From NCBI GenBank assembly GCA_033980235.1, contig CM067065.1, forward strand, positions 7,891,328 to 7,955,327: 64,000 nucleotides of DNA, in the 5' to 3' direction. Shown piece by piece: positions 27,043 through 39,330 of the stretch. Within the stretch, counting starts at the first letter, position 1; every line of letters starts with the position of its first letter. The notes beneath the pieces are model-generated. The model saw only the letters and a list, made by a program, of their open reading frames with translations, ran no database searches and was not told the DNA's origin. The translations under genes and the position numbers were made by a program. This DNA comes from Diadema setosum. Lineage: Eukaryota > Echinodermata > Echinoidea > Diadematoida > Diadematidae.

Positions 27043-27443
27043 ACAATCTGTCCTCCGTAGACAGACGGAAGGTACCACTACCCATTGCTGTGTGGATATT
27101 CTTAACCACTGTCTCTATGGAAAATTGGGTGAGGTACCTCACCCTTCTCGATTGCGTCTAATTCACGGCGCTAGGTCGGCAAATTTAAGCTTGTACAGTT
27201 AAATCAACCATTCAAGAATAGACTTCACACACCACATTAATGAATAATCCAACATTTCGGTCGAATTTTCAACGTAAAACACACATCAACCAGCCTGTTG
27301 CGTCGTCACGTTCAAACTTGTTTGAATGTAAAAAAGCTGTCAGAAATTTGGTTTACAACGACGTTTGATCTGTGCGCGATGCTCCACACAGGAGCCGGGA
27401 TCATTGACTTCGGTCTGTATACGTAGGGGATCCGTGAAGCCAG
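27043..27443. other. Unique 400-bp segment replacing satellite sequence
   Basis: Satellite stops after GATAAAGACAATC at 27,042 and resumes at GTATTCACAAAGATACAGG. About 330 bp of sub-repeat expected between these points is absent and about 400 bp of unrelated, higher-GC DNA is present. I see no terminal inverted repeats, target duplication or coding signal. It looks like a replacement rather than a clean insertion. Confidence 0.55.
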
Positions 27444-28047
27444 ACGTAGTATTCACAAAGATACAGGATGAAACATTTATGACCTTTGACCCTAATTTAC
27501 ATACCCAAGACGGTGTCCGATCAAGTAGTTGTTTTTTACTGAAATAATGTACGTGACATGAACTAAACATGTGCAAAATATGGGGGCGATAGGGGCTGGT
27601 TTTTTTTAGTTACTGCAAAGACAGTTGCAGAAAGGAAGAAATATCTCAATACATCGAAGATAAGCTTTAATTTCAACCAAGTTTTCGGACGTGATCCCGA
27701 CATCGTATGAAAAAACAAGGAGCACATAAACGATAGCCCAAAGTCTCAGCTACAACATATTAAAATTTGGGAGAAATTCACCGAAGTATAAGTGAGCTAG
27801 TGCTCGATAAAGATAGTCATATCAATTTTCATTTCCAGAAAAACTGCACTCCCATTGAGATAACACGTAAACTGGTCAAATTTGACAAGGTTACTTTCAA
27901 TCCATTTTTACGAGGCGATGACGTCATCCAATCAAAATGTTGTTTTTACATTAATGAAAGAACATTTCATAAGCTACAACATACTGAAATCTGGGTGTAA
28001 ATTGGCAAAGGATAAGTGAGATACGCTCGAGTAAACTTGAAATTTGA

Positions 28048-28700
28048 TGACGTCATTTTGAAAATTTACTTTTTTTACTTTATTAAGAAATTTAATATCT
28101 TTTAGTCATTTTGCCAGCATCGCCAACCCATGAAATACCATGTACAACTCATCAGCTTTCAGAATATGTAAAGAAAATTGGGGGTCACCGTCCATCCTGG
28201 CGAGTAAAATCGGATTTAAAATTGGCGTTTTTTTGGCATCGTTGCACTGTATATCGCCCTTGACGCGCGCGCGTAATTTCAACTTTGACAGGCCCGTATG
28301 ACGTCATATTGAGTCGGATTGACATGGAACTTGGTAGAAATATTCCATGACATTTCAGGCATCCGATAAGTGTAAAAAAAATGGAAATTTTCATTGAATA
28401 TGAGCTGTGCGTGCGTATATGAGCGCGCGCGTACGCGTCCGTCCGATTTTTTCAATTTTTCAAAAAATGCTCCAAATGGTCTGAAACGTGTGCAAAAAAA
28501 AATTTGAGCTCGATCTGAGCATACAAATATTTTAACGCGCGCGTACGCGCGCGTTTTGAGATAAAGATGAATTTTGAGAATACGAGTAGAATACGCTTGA
28601 CTTGAAATATATGTGATGTAAATTTCATTGAAAAATTTCATTCCATTAATGAGATATGATTGAGAATGTGTTTTCATATAATGACGTCATAGTGACGTCA
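28048..28700. repeat. Satellite core copy 9
   Basis: First core after the LINE insertion. The second CGTACGCG tract ends GCGCGTTT rather than GCACGTTT, extending the alternating run. Confidence 0.95.
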
Positions 28701-28854
28701 CGGTCGACTGATCACTTTGATTTTAGTTCGATTGCCGTCTTTGGGACATGATACATATATGGTATAAATTTGGAATTGATAGGAAGAGGACTTTCTGAGC
28801 TAATCGATGCACAACTTTTGGGGAGAAATAACAAAGAATCAGTACAGATACAGA

Positions 28855-28883
28855 AGGTGATCCGAAGGATACTCGGATCACCT
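28855..28883. repeat. Hairpin cassette, one copy, stem shortened
   Basis: The left arm reads CCGAAGGATA, one base shorter than usual, leaving an 11-bp stem. The same variant occurs at 34,042. Confidence 0.9.
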
Positions 28884-29076
28884 AACTAGACTTGGAATTT
28901 GTCAACACTGACAAATTAGGTGATCCGATCTATTTGGAAATCAACGATTCAAATCCTGATCCCAATAGGCATGGCCATAAATGTTTCATCTGCGTTTAGG
29001 GGATATTTGCCGTGTGATGTTTGGATTCTCATTTAGAAAAGGGAGTCAGACCTGCCATCTTTGGTACCGAATTCCG

Positions 29077-32000
29077 TATACACTAACGAAGATACAGAAT
29101 GAAGTATATTTGACCTTTGACCCCACTTTCCACAGCCAAGATCGTATCTGAGCAAAAAGTGGTGATTTTGTGAAATGATCCTTGTAACATGGTCTTTGCG
29201 TGTGCAAAATATGGGAAAGATAGGACATGTATTCACCAAGATACAGGATGAAACATTTATGACCTTTGACCCTAATTTACATACCCAAGATGGTGTCCGA
29301 TCAAGTAGTTGTTATTTTATGAAATAATGTACGTGACATGAACTAAACATGTGCAAAATATGGGGGTCATAGGGGCTGTTTTTCTTGAGTTATTGCAAAG
29401 AAAGTTGCAGAAAGAAAGAAAATCTCAATACATCGAAGATAAGCTTTAATTTCAACCAAGTTTTTTAACGTGATCCCGACATTGTATGAAAAAACAATGT
29501 GTACAGTAATGATAGCCCAAAGTCTCAGCTACAACATATTAAAATCAGGGAGAAATCCACAGAAGCATAAGTGATCTAGTCCTCAAAAAAGATAGTCATG
29601 TCAATTTTCATTTGCAGAAAAAACTGCACTCCCATAGAGATAACACGTCATAACAAAGATAGAGAAAGAAGTACATATGACATTTGACCCCACTTTGCAC
29701 AGACAAGATGGCATCTGAGCAAAAAGTAGTTATTTTGTGAAATGATTCTTGTAACATGGTCTTTACGTGTGCAAAATATGGGAGAGATAGAACATGTATT
29801 CACCAAGATACAGGATGAAACATTTATGACCTTTGACCCTAATTTACATACCCAAGATGGTGTCCGATCAAGTAGTTGTTATTTTATGAAATAATGTACG
29901 TGACATGAACTAAACATGTGCAAAATATGGGGGTGATAGGGGCTGTTTTTCTTGAGTTATTGCAAAGAAAGTTGCAGAAAGAAAGAAAATCTCAATACAT
30001 CGAAGATAAGCTTTAATTTCAACCAAGTTTTTTAACGTGATCCCGACATTGTATGAAAAAACAATGTGTACAGTAATAATAGTGCAAAGTCTCAGCTACA
30101 ACATATTAAAATCAGGGAGAAATTCACAGAAGCATAAGTGATCTAGTCCTCGAAAAAGATAGTCATGTCAATATTCATTTGCAGAAAAAACTGCACTCCC
30201 ATAGAGATAACACGTCATAACAAAGATAGAGAAAGAAGTACATATGACATTTGACCCCACTTTGCACAGACAAGATGCCATCTGAGCAAAAAGTAGTTAT
30301 TTTGTGAAATGATTCTTGTAACATGGTCTTTACGTGTGCAAAATATGGGAGAGATAGAACATGTATTCACCAAGATACAGGATGAAACATTTATGACCTT
30401 TGACCCTAATTTACATACCCAAGATGGTGTCCGATCAAGTAGTTGTTATTTTATGAAATAATGTACGTGACATGAACTAAACATGTGCAAAATATGGGGG
30501 TGATAGGGGCTGTTTTTCTTGAGTTATTGCAAAGAAAGTTGCAGAAAGAAAGAAAATCTCAATACATCGAAGATAAGCTTTAATTTCAACCAAGTTTTTT
30601 AACGTGATCCCGACATTGTATGAAAAAACAATGTGTACAGTAATGATAGCCCAAAGTCTCAGCTACAACATATTAAAATCAGGGAGAAATCCACAGAAGC
30701 ATAAGTGATCTAGTCCTCAAAAAAGATAGTCATGTCAATTTTCATTTGCAGAAAAAACTGCACTCCCATAGAGATAACACGTCATAACAAAGATAGAGAA
30801 AGAAGTACATATGACATTTGACCCCACTTTGCACAGACAAGATGGCATCTGAGCAAAAAGTAGTTATTTTGTGAAATGATTCTTGTAACATGGTCTTTAC
30901 GTGTGCAAAATATGGGAGAGATAGAACATGTATTCACCAAGATACAGGATGAAACATTTATGACCTTTGACCCTAATTTACATACCCAAGATGGTGTCCG
31001 ATCAAGTAGTTGTTATTTTATGAAATAATGTACGTGACATGAACTAAACATGTGCAAAATATGGGGGTGATAGGGGCTGTTTTTCTTGAGTTATTGCAAA
31101 GAAAGTTGCAGAAAGAAAGAAAATCTCAATACATCGAAGATAAGCTTTAATTTCAACCAAGTTTTTTAACGTGATCCCGACATTGTATGAAAAAACAATG
31201 TGTACAGTAATAATAGTGCAAAGTCTCAGCTACAACATATTAAAATCAGGGAGAAATTCACAGAAGCATAAGTGATCTAGTCCTCGAAAAAGATAGTCAT
31301 GTCAATATTCATTTGCAGAAAAAACTGCACTCCCATAGAGATAACACGTCATAACAAAGATAGAGAAAGAAGTACATATGACATTTGACCCCACTTTGCA
31401 CAGACAAGATGCCATCTGAGCAAAAAGTAGTTATTTTGTGAAATGATTCTTGTAACATGGTCTTTACGTGTGCAAAATATGGGAGAGATAGAACATGTAT
31501 TCACCAAGATACAGGATGAAACATTTATGACCTTTGACCCTAATTTACATACCCAAGATGGTGTCCGATCAAGTAGTTGTTATTTTATGAAATAATGTAC
31601 GTGACATGAACTAAACATGTGCAAAATATGGGGGTGATAGGGGCTGTTTTTCTTGAGTTATTGCAAAGAAAGTTGCAGAAAGAAAGAAAATCTCAATACA
31701 TCGAAGATAAGCTTTAATTTCAACCAAGTTTTTTAACGTGATCCCGACATTGTATGAAAAAACAATGTGTACAGTAATGATAGCCCAAAGTCTCAGCTAC
31801 AACATATTAAAATCAGGGAGAAATCCACAGAAGCATAAGTGATCTAGTCCTCAAAAAAGATAGTCATGTCAATTTTCATTTGCAGAAAAAACTGCACTCC
31901 CATAGAGATAACACGTCATAACAAAGATAGAGAAAGAAGTACATATGACATTTGACCCCACTTTGCACAGACAAGATGGCATCTGAGCAAAAAGTAGTTA

Positions 32001-33045
32001 TTTTGTGAAATGATTCTTGTAACATGGTCTTTACGTGTGCAAAATATGGGAGAGATAGAACATGTATTCACCAAGATACAGGATGAAACATTTATGACCT
32101 TTGACCCTAATTTACATACCCAAGATGGTGTCCGATCAAGTAGTTGTTATTTTATGAAATAATGTACGTGACATGAACTAAACATGTGCAAAATATGGGG
32201 GTGATAGGGGCTGTTTTTCTTGAGTTATTGCAAAGAAAGTTGCAGAAAGAAAGAAAATCTCAATACATCGAAGATAAGCTTTAATTTCAACCAAGTTTTT
32301 TAATGTGATCCCGACATCGTATGAAAAAATGAAGGACACATTTGCGATAGCCCAAAGTCTCAGCTACAACATATTAAAATCTGGGAGAAATTCATCGTAG
32401 TGTAAGTGAGCTAGTGCTCGATAAAGGTAGTCATGTCAATTTTCATTCCAAGAAAAACTGCACTCCCATAGAGATAACACGTCATAACAAAGATAGAGAA
32501 AGAAGTACATATGACATTTGACCCCACTTTGCACAGACAAGATGGCATCTGAGCAAAAAGTAGTTATTTTGTGAAATGATTCTTGTAACATGGTATTTAC
32601 GTGTGCAAAATATGGGAGAGATAGAACATGTATTCACCAAGATACAGGATGAAACATTTATGACCTTTGACCCTAATTTACATACCGAAGATGGTGTCTG
32701 ATCAAGAAGTTGTTATTTTATGAAATAATGTACATGACATGAACTAAACATGTGCAAAATTTTGGGGTGATAGGGGCTGTTTTTCTTGACTTATTGCAAA
32801 GAAAGTTGCAGAAAGAAAGAAACATCTCAATACATCGAAGATAAGCTTTAATTTCAACCAAGTTTTTTAATGTGATCCCGACATCGTATGAAAAAATGAA
32901 GGACACATTCGCGATAGCCCAAAGTCTCAGCTACAACATATTAAAATCTGGGAGAAATTCATCGTAGTGTAAGTGAGCTAGTGCTCGATAAAGGTAGTCA
33001 TGTCAATTTTCATTCCAAGAAAAACTGCACTCCCATAGAGATAAC
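29077..33045. repeat. Homogenised 567-bp tandem array, pattern A-B-A-B-A-C-C
   Basis: CACGTCATAACAAAGATAG recurs at 29,644, 30,211, 30,778, 31,345, 31,912 and 32,478, spaced 567, 567, 567, 567 and 566 bp. Two variants alternate. A has TAATGATAGCCC, AATCCACAG, CCTCAAAAAAG and GATGGCATC. B has TAATAATAGTGC, AATTCACAG, CCTCGAAAAAG and GATGCCATC. A third variant, C, occurs twice at the right end and leads into core 10. The effective period is therefore an A-B dimer of 1,134 bp, and the copies look identical by eye. Confidence 0.9.
29260..29272 (-). promoter_or_regulatory. DR1 nuclear-receptor site (representative of about 54)
   Basis: TGACCTTTGACCC reads GGGTCAAAGGTCA on the minus strand, two AGGTCA-type half-sites spaced by one base. 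That is the known DR1 element for HNF4, RXR heterodimers and COUP-TF. Two sites lie 149 bp apart in each 567-bp sub-repeat. By eye about 54 copies keep GACCTTTGACC intact. Binding in this organism is inference. Confidence 0.55.
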
Positions 33046-33228
33046 ACGTAAACTGGTGATATTTGACAACATTACTTTCAATCCGTTTTTACGAGGTGAT
33101 AACGTCATCCAGTCAAAATTTTGTAATTACATTTTTAAAAGAACATTAAATAAGCTACAACATACTGAAATCTGGGAGAAAATTAACAAAGGATAAGTGA
33201 GATACGCTCGAGTGAACTTGAAATTTGA

Positions 33229-33880
33229 TGACGTCATTTTGAAAATTTACTTTTTTTATTTTATTAAGAAATCTGATATCTTTTAATCATTTTTTCAGCA
33301 TCACCAACCCATGAAATGACATGTACAACTCATCAGCTTTCAGAATATGTAAAGAAAATGGGGGGTCACCGTCCATCCTGACGAGTAAAATCGGATTTAA
33401 AATTGGCGGTTTTTTGGCATTGTTGCACTGTATATCGCCATTGACGCGCGCGCGGAATTTCAACTTTGACGGGCCTGTATGACGTCATATTGAGTCGGAT
33501 TGACTTGAAACTTGGCAGAAATATTCCTTGACATTTCAGACATCCGATCAAAGTGAAAAAACGGGAAATTTTCATTGTATATGAGCTGTGCGTGCGTATA
33601 TGTGCGCGCGCGTACGCGTCCGTCCGATTTTTTAAATTTTTCAAAAAATGCTCCAAATGGTCTGAAACGTATGCAAAAAAAATTTGAGCGCGATTGGAGC
33701 ATACAAATATTTCAACGCGCGCGTACGCGCACGTTTTAACGATGCGATGAATTTTGAAAACATGAGTAGAATTCCCTTGAATTGAAATTTACGTGACGTA
33801 AATTTCATTGAAAAATTCCATTCCATTAATGACATATGATTGAAAATGTGTTTTCATATAATGACGTCATAGTGACGTCA
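33229..33880. repeat. Satellite core copy 10
   Basis: Lies directly after the A-B-A-B-A-C-C sub-repeat expansion. All four CREs are intact. Confidence 0.95.
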
Positions 33881-34041
33881 CGGTCGACTGATCACTACGA
33901 TTTTACTTGACCCGTCGTCTTTGGGACATGATACATATATGGTATAAGTTTGACATTCACAGGCAATGCACTTTCTGAGCTAATCTCTACACAAATTTTG
34001 TCCAGAAATAAAGAAGGAAAAAGAATCCGTACAGATACAGA

Positions 34042-34070
34042 AGGTGATCCGAAGGATACTCGGATCACCT
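34042..34070. repeat. Hairpin cassette, one copy, stem shortened
   Basis: Shares the CCGAAGGATA variant with 28,855, so the two copies are probably sister copies. The Harbinger insertion lies 150 bp downstream. Confidence 0.9.
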
Positions 34071-34251
34071 AACTAGACTTGGAATTTGTCAAGACTGACA
34101 AATTAGGTGATCCGATTTTTTTTAATCAATGATTCGAGTCCTGATCGCAATAGGCATGACCATATAGGTTTCATCTGTGTTTAGAGACATTGGACTCGTG
34201 ATATTTGGATTCTCATTTATACCCCTTTCCCGCTGCCCGTCTCGGTGAACC

Positions 34252-34293
34252 ACCGAGAGGTTCCCCGGTGAATTCACCGGGGAACCTCTCGGT
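34252..34293. repeat. Perfect 42-bp palindrome in the Harbinger end
   Basis: ACCGAGAGGTTCCCCGGTGA is followed immediately by its exact reverse complement, centred on GAATTC. It begins 32 bp inside the left terminal repeat. There is no spacer, so it can form a full cruciform. Confidence 0.95.
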
Positions 34294-34376
34294 GAAAGTT
34301 TCAGTGCCGTCGTTTCACACTGCTCTCGGTGAAACTTTCCCCTAGACGGGTTTTCTGCTCGCAACGTGGGTGATCT

Positions 34377-34565
34377 TATGTACTTGAGTTTGTTGTGCAT
34401 CTGCGATTTGGTTTTTTCGATCCCATGTTCAGCAAGTTTTTGGAGGAGGGACTCGTACGCGGTGCCAGCGTCAGCCGACGTCCCGCTCAGTTCTTCGTTC
34501 ACTGCTGCCTCGCTACGTAATTGAAGTAACAATCTCTCTTCGTCTTTGGTCCACGCTCCAGCCAT
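34377..34565 (-). CDS. Myb/SANT-like DNA-binding segment of Harbinger second ORF (partial)
   Basis: About 63 codons encode a trihelix/Myb-like helix-turn-helix. WTKDEERLLLQL forms the first helix with its conserved Trp, AYESLLQKLAEHGI the second, and TKSQMHNKLKYI the third. Harbinger elements are known to carry a second protein of this type, which binds the ends and brings in the transposase. I chose the Met at 34,563-34,565 (MAGAW) because family members commonly start just before the Trp; an in-frame Met eight codons upstream is possible. After KYI the reading enters terminal-repeat sequence, so the rest of the gene was deleted. The helices themselves have no stop. Confidence 0.7.
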
Positions 34566-35034
34566 TTGCAAAATTCCCTCAAATTTCAACAGTACAAAAC
34601 GTCAACGGATTTCTCCTGCACACTGTAAACCCAACACTTGACGAGAAAAGCACAAAATACGAAAAAATCAAGCAAGAGGCGGACTGTATCACTATCAGAC
34701 TTTACTGGAAGAGTTAAGAGCTAGACACTAGAGGAAGACGAAGAAGGAGGAAGCATCAAAGCGATCAAGTACATTGTAAACCTATATCAGCTTTGTATAC
34801 ATGGCGTGCTAATTAAACAATACAATGCACAGCACGATGGAAAACACTGCTGTCGCACTGTGAACGCCACATTGCACACGAAACGACATACTATGTAGTG
34901 TCGTGTGTATGTTTACAAACAAGAATTACTAGAGCCCTGTACGTGTGGATTTGGGAGGTCGAGTGCGCGCTAGCTAGCTGAAAACGTGTGCATGACCAGA
35001 AACAAGACATGACCTTTGACATAATCTGCATATT

Positions 35035-35260
35035 TTCCCCGGTGTTTCACCGTGACAACCTTTCACGCTGGGCGCTCTCGGTGAACCACCGGGTGATTTC
35101 CCGTTGAACTATCGATGTTTACCCAGGACGCTTCTCGGGTAAAAATTGCCCAAAATTTCATCGGTGTTTCACCTAGGCTTCCCCTAGGTTTCAACCGAGT
35201 TACCTTTCACACTGCGGGGTTCCCCGGGTGCCCCCGGGTGCCCCCGGGGAAGATTTCCTT
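35035..35260. repeat. Harbinger right subterminal GC-rich region
   Basis: TTTCACC and GGTGAA motifs recur here, as at the left end, and GGGTGCCCCC is repeated in tandem at 35,226-35,245. Such subterminal motifs are candidate sites for the Myb-like protein; that role is inference. Confidence 0.5.
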
Positions 35261-36072
35261 CAGCGGGAAAGGGGTATTAGAAAAGAGAGTCAGGTCTGCT
35301 ATCTTTGTTACCAAATTCGGTATACACTATAATGAAGATACAGAATGAAGTATATTTGACCATTGACCCAACTTTGCACAGCCAAGATGGCATCTGAGCA
35401 AAAAGTGGTTATTTTGTGAAATGATCCTTGTAACATGGTCTTTACGTGTGCAAAATATGGGAAAGACAGAACATGTATTCACCAAGATACAGGATGAAAC
35501 ATTTATGACCTTTGACCCTAATTTACATACTCAAGATGGCATCTGATCAAGTAGTTGTTATTTTATGAAATAATGAACGTGACATGAACTAAGCATGTGC
35601 AAAATATGGTGTTGATAGGGTATGTTTTTCTTGAGTTATTGCAAAGAAAGTTGCAGAAAGAAAGAAATATTTCAATACAACGAATATAAGCTTTAATTTC
35701 AACCAAGTTTATTGACGTGATCCCGACATCGTATGAAAAAACGAAAGGCACATCAACGATAGCCCAAAGTCTCAGCTACAACATATTAAAGTCTGGGAGA
35801 AATTCACCGAAGCATAAGTGAGCTACTGCTCGAAAAGGACAGTCATGTCAATTTTCATTCCAGAAAAACTGCACTCCCATAGAGATAACACGTAAACTGG
35901 TCAAATTCGACAAGGTTACTTTCAATCCATTTTTACGAGGTTATGCTGTCATTCAATCAAAATTGTGTTATTACATAACTGATAGAGCATTAAATTAGCT
36001 ACAGCATACTGAAATCTGGGTGAAAATTGGCCAAGGATAAGTGAGATACGCTCGAGTACACTTGAAATTTGA

Positions 36073-36723
36073 TGACGTCATTTTGAAATTTTACTCTTTT
36101 TGATTTATTAAGAAATTTGATACCTTTTCATCTTTTTTTCAGCATTGCCAACCCATGAAATGACATGTTCAACTCATCAGTTTTCAAAATATGTCAAGAA
36201 AATGGGGGGTCACCGTCTATCCTGGCGAGTAAACTCGGATTTAAAATTGGCGGTTTTTTGGCATTGTTGCACTGTATATCGCCATTAACGCGCGCGCGGA
36301 TTTTCAACTTCGACGGGCCCGTATGACGTCATATTGAGTCGGATTGACTTGAAACTTGGCAGAAATATTCCTTGACATTTCAGACATCCGATCTGTGTAA
36401 AAAAAGTGGAAATTTCTATTGCACATAAGCTATACGTGCGTATATGCGCGCGCGTACGCGTCCGTCCAATTTTTTCAATTTTTCAAAAAATGCTCCAAAT
36501 GGTCTGAAACGTGTGCAAAAAAAAATTGAGCTCGATTTGAGCATACAAATATTTCGACGCGCGCGTACGCGCGCGTTTTAAGAGAAAATATGAATTTTGA
36601 GAATATGAGTAAAATGCGCATAACTTGAAATATATGTGACGTAAATTTCATTGAAAAATTCTATTCCATTAATGAGATATGATTGAGAATGTGTTTTCAT
36701 ATAATGACGTCATAGTGACGTCA
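36073..36723. repeat. Satellite core copy 11
   Basis: First core after the Harbinger insertion. The alternating tract again ends GCGCGTTT, as in copy 9. Followed by two hairpin cassettes and a shortened monomer. Confidence 0.95.
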
Positions 36724-36899
36724 CGGTCGACTGATCAGTATTATACATTAGATCTGTCGTCTTTGGGACATGATACATATATGGTATAATTTTGAAATTG
36801 ATAGGACGAGGACTTTCTGAGCTAACCTCTACACAAATTTTGTCCAGAAATAAAGAAGAAGAAGAAGAAGAACCAACAAAGAATCCGTACAGATACAGA

Positions 36900-36977
36900 A
36901 GGTGATCCGAGAGGATACTCGGATCACCTAATCAGTACAGATACAGAAGGTGATCCGAGAGGATACTCGGATCACCT
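36900..36977. repeat. Hairpin cassette, two copies
   Basis: Stems at 36,900-36,929 and 36,948-36,977 with a short 48-bp period. The second leader begins directly with ATCAGTACAG, as in the last two copies at 47.7 kb. Confidence 0.9.
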
Positions 36978-37935
36978 AACTAGAGATTGTAATTTGTCAT
37001 CACTGACAAATTAAGGTGATCCGATTTCTTTTTTAATCAATGATTCGAGTCCTGATAGTGCAAAGTCTCAGCTACAACATACTAAAATCTGAGAGAAATT
37101 CACCGAAGCATAAGTAAGATAGTGCTCGATAAAGAGAGTCATGTCAATTTTCACATCTAAAAAATTCCCTCCCATAGAGATAACACGTCATAGCGAAAAT
37201 AAAAAAAAGAAGTACATATGACCTTTGACCCCACTTTGCACAGACAAGATGGCATCTGAGCAAAAAATTGTTATTTTATGAAATGATCCCTGTAACATGG
37301 TCTTTACGTGTGCAAAATATGGGAAAGATAGGACATGTATTCACCAAGATACAGGATGAAACATCTATGACCTTTGACCCTAATTTACATACCCAAGATG
37401 GCGTCTGATCAAGTCGTTGTTACTTTATGAAATTATGTTCGTGACATGAACAAAACATGTGCAAAATATGGTGGTGATAGGGTATGTTTTTCTTGAGTTA
37501 TTGCACATAACGTTGCAAAAAGAAAGAAATATTTCAATACATCGAAGATAAACTTTAATTTCAAGTAAGTTTTTTGACGTGATCCCGACATCGTATGAAA
37601 AAACGAAGGGCACATTACCGATAGCCCAAAGTCTCAGCTACAACATATTAAAATCTGGGAAAAATTCACCGAAGCATAAGTGAGCTAGTGCTCGAAAAAG
37701 ATAGTCATATCAATTTTCACTTCCAGAAAAACTGCTCTCCCATAGAGATAACACGTAAACTGGTCACATTTTACAAGGATACTTTCAATCCATTTTTACG
37801 AGGTGATGACGTCATCCAATCAAAACTTTGTAATTATAAATATGAAAAAATATTAAATAAGCTACAACATACTGAAAGTTAGGTGAAAATCGGCAAAGGA
37901 TGAGTGAGATACGCTCGAGTGAACTTGAATTTTGA

Positions 37936-38580
37936 TGACGTCATTTTGAACATTTACTTTTTTTTACTTTTTTAAGAAATTTGATATCTTTTAATCATTT
38001 TTTCAGTATCGCCAACCCATGAAATGACATATACAACTCATCAGCTTTCAAAATATGTAAAGAAAATGGGGGGTCACCGTCCATCCTGACGAGTAAAATC
38101 GGATTTAAATTTGGCGGTTTTTTGGCATTGTTGCACTGTATATCGCCATTGACGCGCGCGCGGAATTTCAACTTTGACGGGCCCGTATGACGTCATATTG
38201 AGTCGGATTGACTTGAAACTTGGTAGAAACATTCCTTGACATTTCAGACATCCGATACGTGTGAAAAAACGGGAAATTTCTATTGCATATGAGCTGTGCG
38301 TGCGTATATGCGCGCGCGCGTACGCGTCCGTCGATTTTTTCTGAAATACTCCAAATGACCTGAAACGTGTGCAAAACAATTTTGAGCTCGATTAGAGCAT
38401 GCTAAAATTTCAACGCGCGCGTACGCGCTCGTTTACTATGAACGTGACTAAATTTTATGAAATATATCAATAGACCTTGACTTGAACTATCTGATAAATT
38501 AATTTCATTCAAAAATTCCGTTCCATTAATGAGATATTGATGTAAACGTGATTTCAGATAATGACGTCATAATGACGTCA
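37936..38580. repeat. Satellite core copy 12
   Basis: Slightly shorter copy. Its last 160 bases match the core fragment at the start of the window, including the CGCGCTCGTTTAC variant. Confidence 0.95.
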
Positions 38581-38753
38581 CGGTTAACTGATCACATTGA
38601 TACACTAGATCTGTCGTCCTTAGGACATGATACATATATGGTATAAGTTTGAAAGTGATAGGTTGGGGACTTTTTGAGTTAACCTCTGCACAAGATTTGA
38701 GGAGAAAGAAATAAAGAAGAAGAAGAAGAAGAAAGAATCCGTACAGATACAAT

Positions 38754-38783
38754 AGGTGATCCGAGAGGATACTCGGATCACCT
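38754..38783. repeat. Hairpin cassette at a copy breakpoint
   Basis: Everything upstream matches the window start; downstream the sequence changes to the AAAGAACTAGAACCGG variant otherwise seen near 20,590. Confidence 0.9.
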
Positions 38784-39330
38784 AAAGAACAAAGAACTAG
38801 AACCGGAATTTGTCAACAATGACAAATTAGGTGATCCGATCTCTTCGAAAATCAATGATTTCAGTCCTGATCCCAATATTCATGACCATGCAGGTTTCAT
38901 CTGTGTTGACGGGACATTGGCCGTGTGATGTTTGTATTCTCATTTTAATAGAAAAGGGAGTGAGACCTGCCATCTTTGGTACCGAATTCCGTATACACTA
39001 ACGGGAATACAGAATGAAGTATATTTGACCTTTGACCTCACTTTGCATACCCAAGATGGTGTCTAAGCAAAAAGTGATTATTTTATGAAATGATTCTTGT
39101 AACATGGTCTTTGCGTGTGCAAAATATGGGAAAGGGAGGACATGTATTCACCAAGATACAGGATGAAACATTTATGACCTTTGACCCTAATTTACATACC
39201 CAAGATGGTGTCCGATCAAGTAGTTATTTTATGAAATAATGTACGTGACATGTACTAAACATGTGCAAAATATGGGATTGATAGTCATTGTTGTTGTTCA
39301 TCTATTGCACAGAAAGTAGTACAAAGAAAG

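Larger units (their letters stand above)
34220..35276. mobile_element. PIF/Harbinger-type DNA transposon, non-autonomous (1,057 bp)
   Basis: The ends are TACCCCTTTCCCGCTG and CAGCGGGAAAGGGGTA, exact inverted repeats of 16 bp. They are flanked by TTA at 34,217-34,219 and 35,277-35,279. The empty site is known from other satellite copies (CTCATTTAGAAAAG), which confirms a TTA target duplication. A 3-bp TTA/TAA duplication is the hallmark of PIF/Harbinger. The element holds a Myb/SANT-like coding segment but no DDE transposase, so it needed a helper. Both ends are rich in GGTGAA and TTCACC motifs. Confidence 0.9.
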
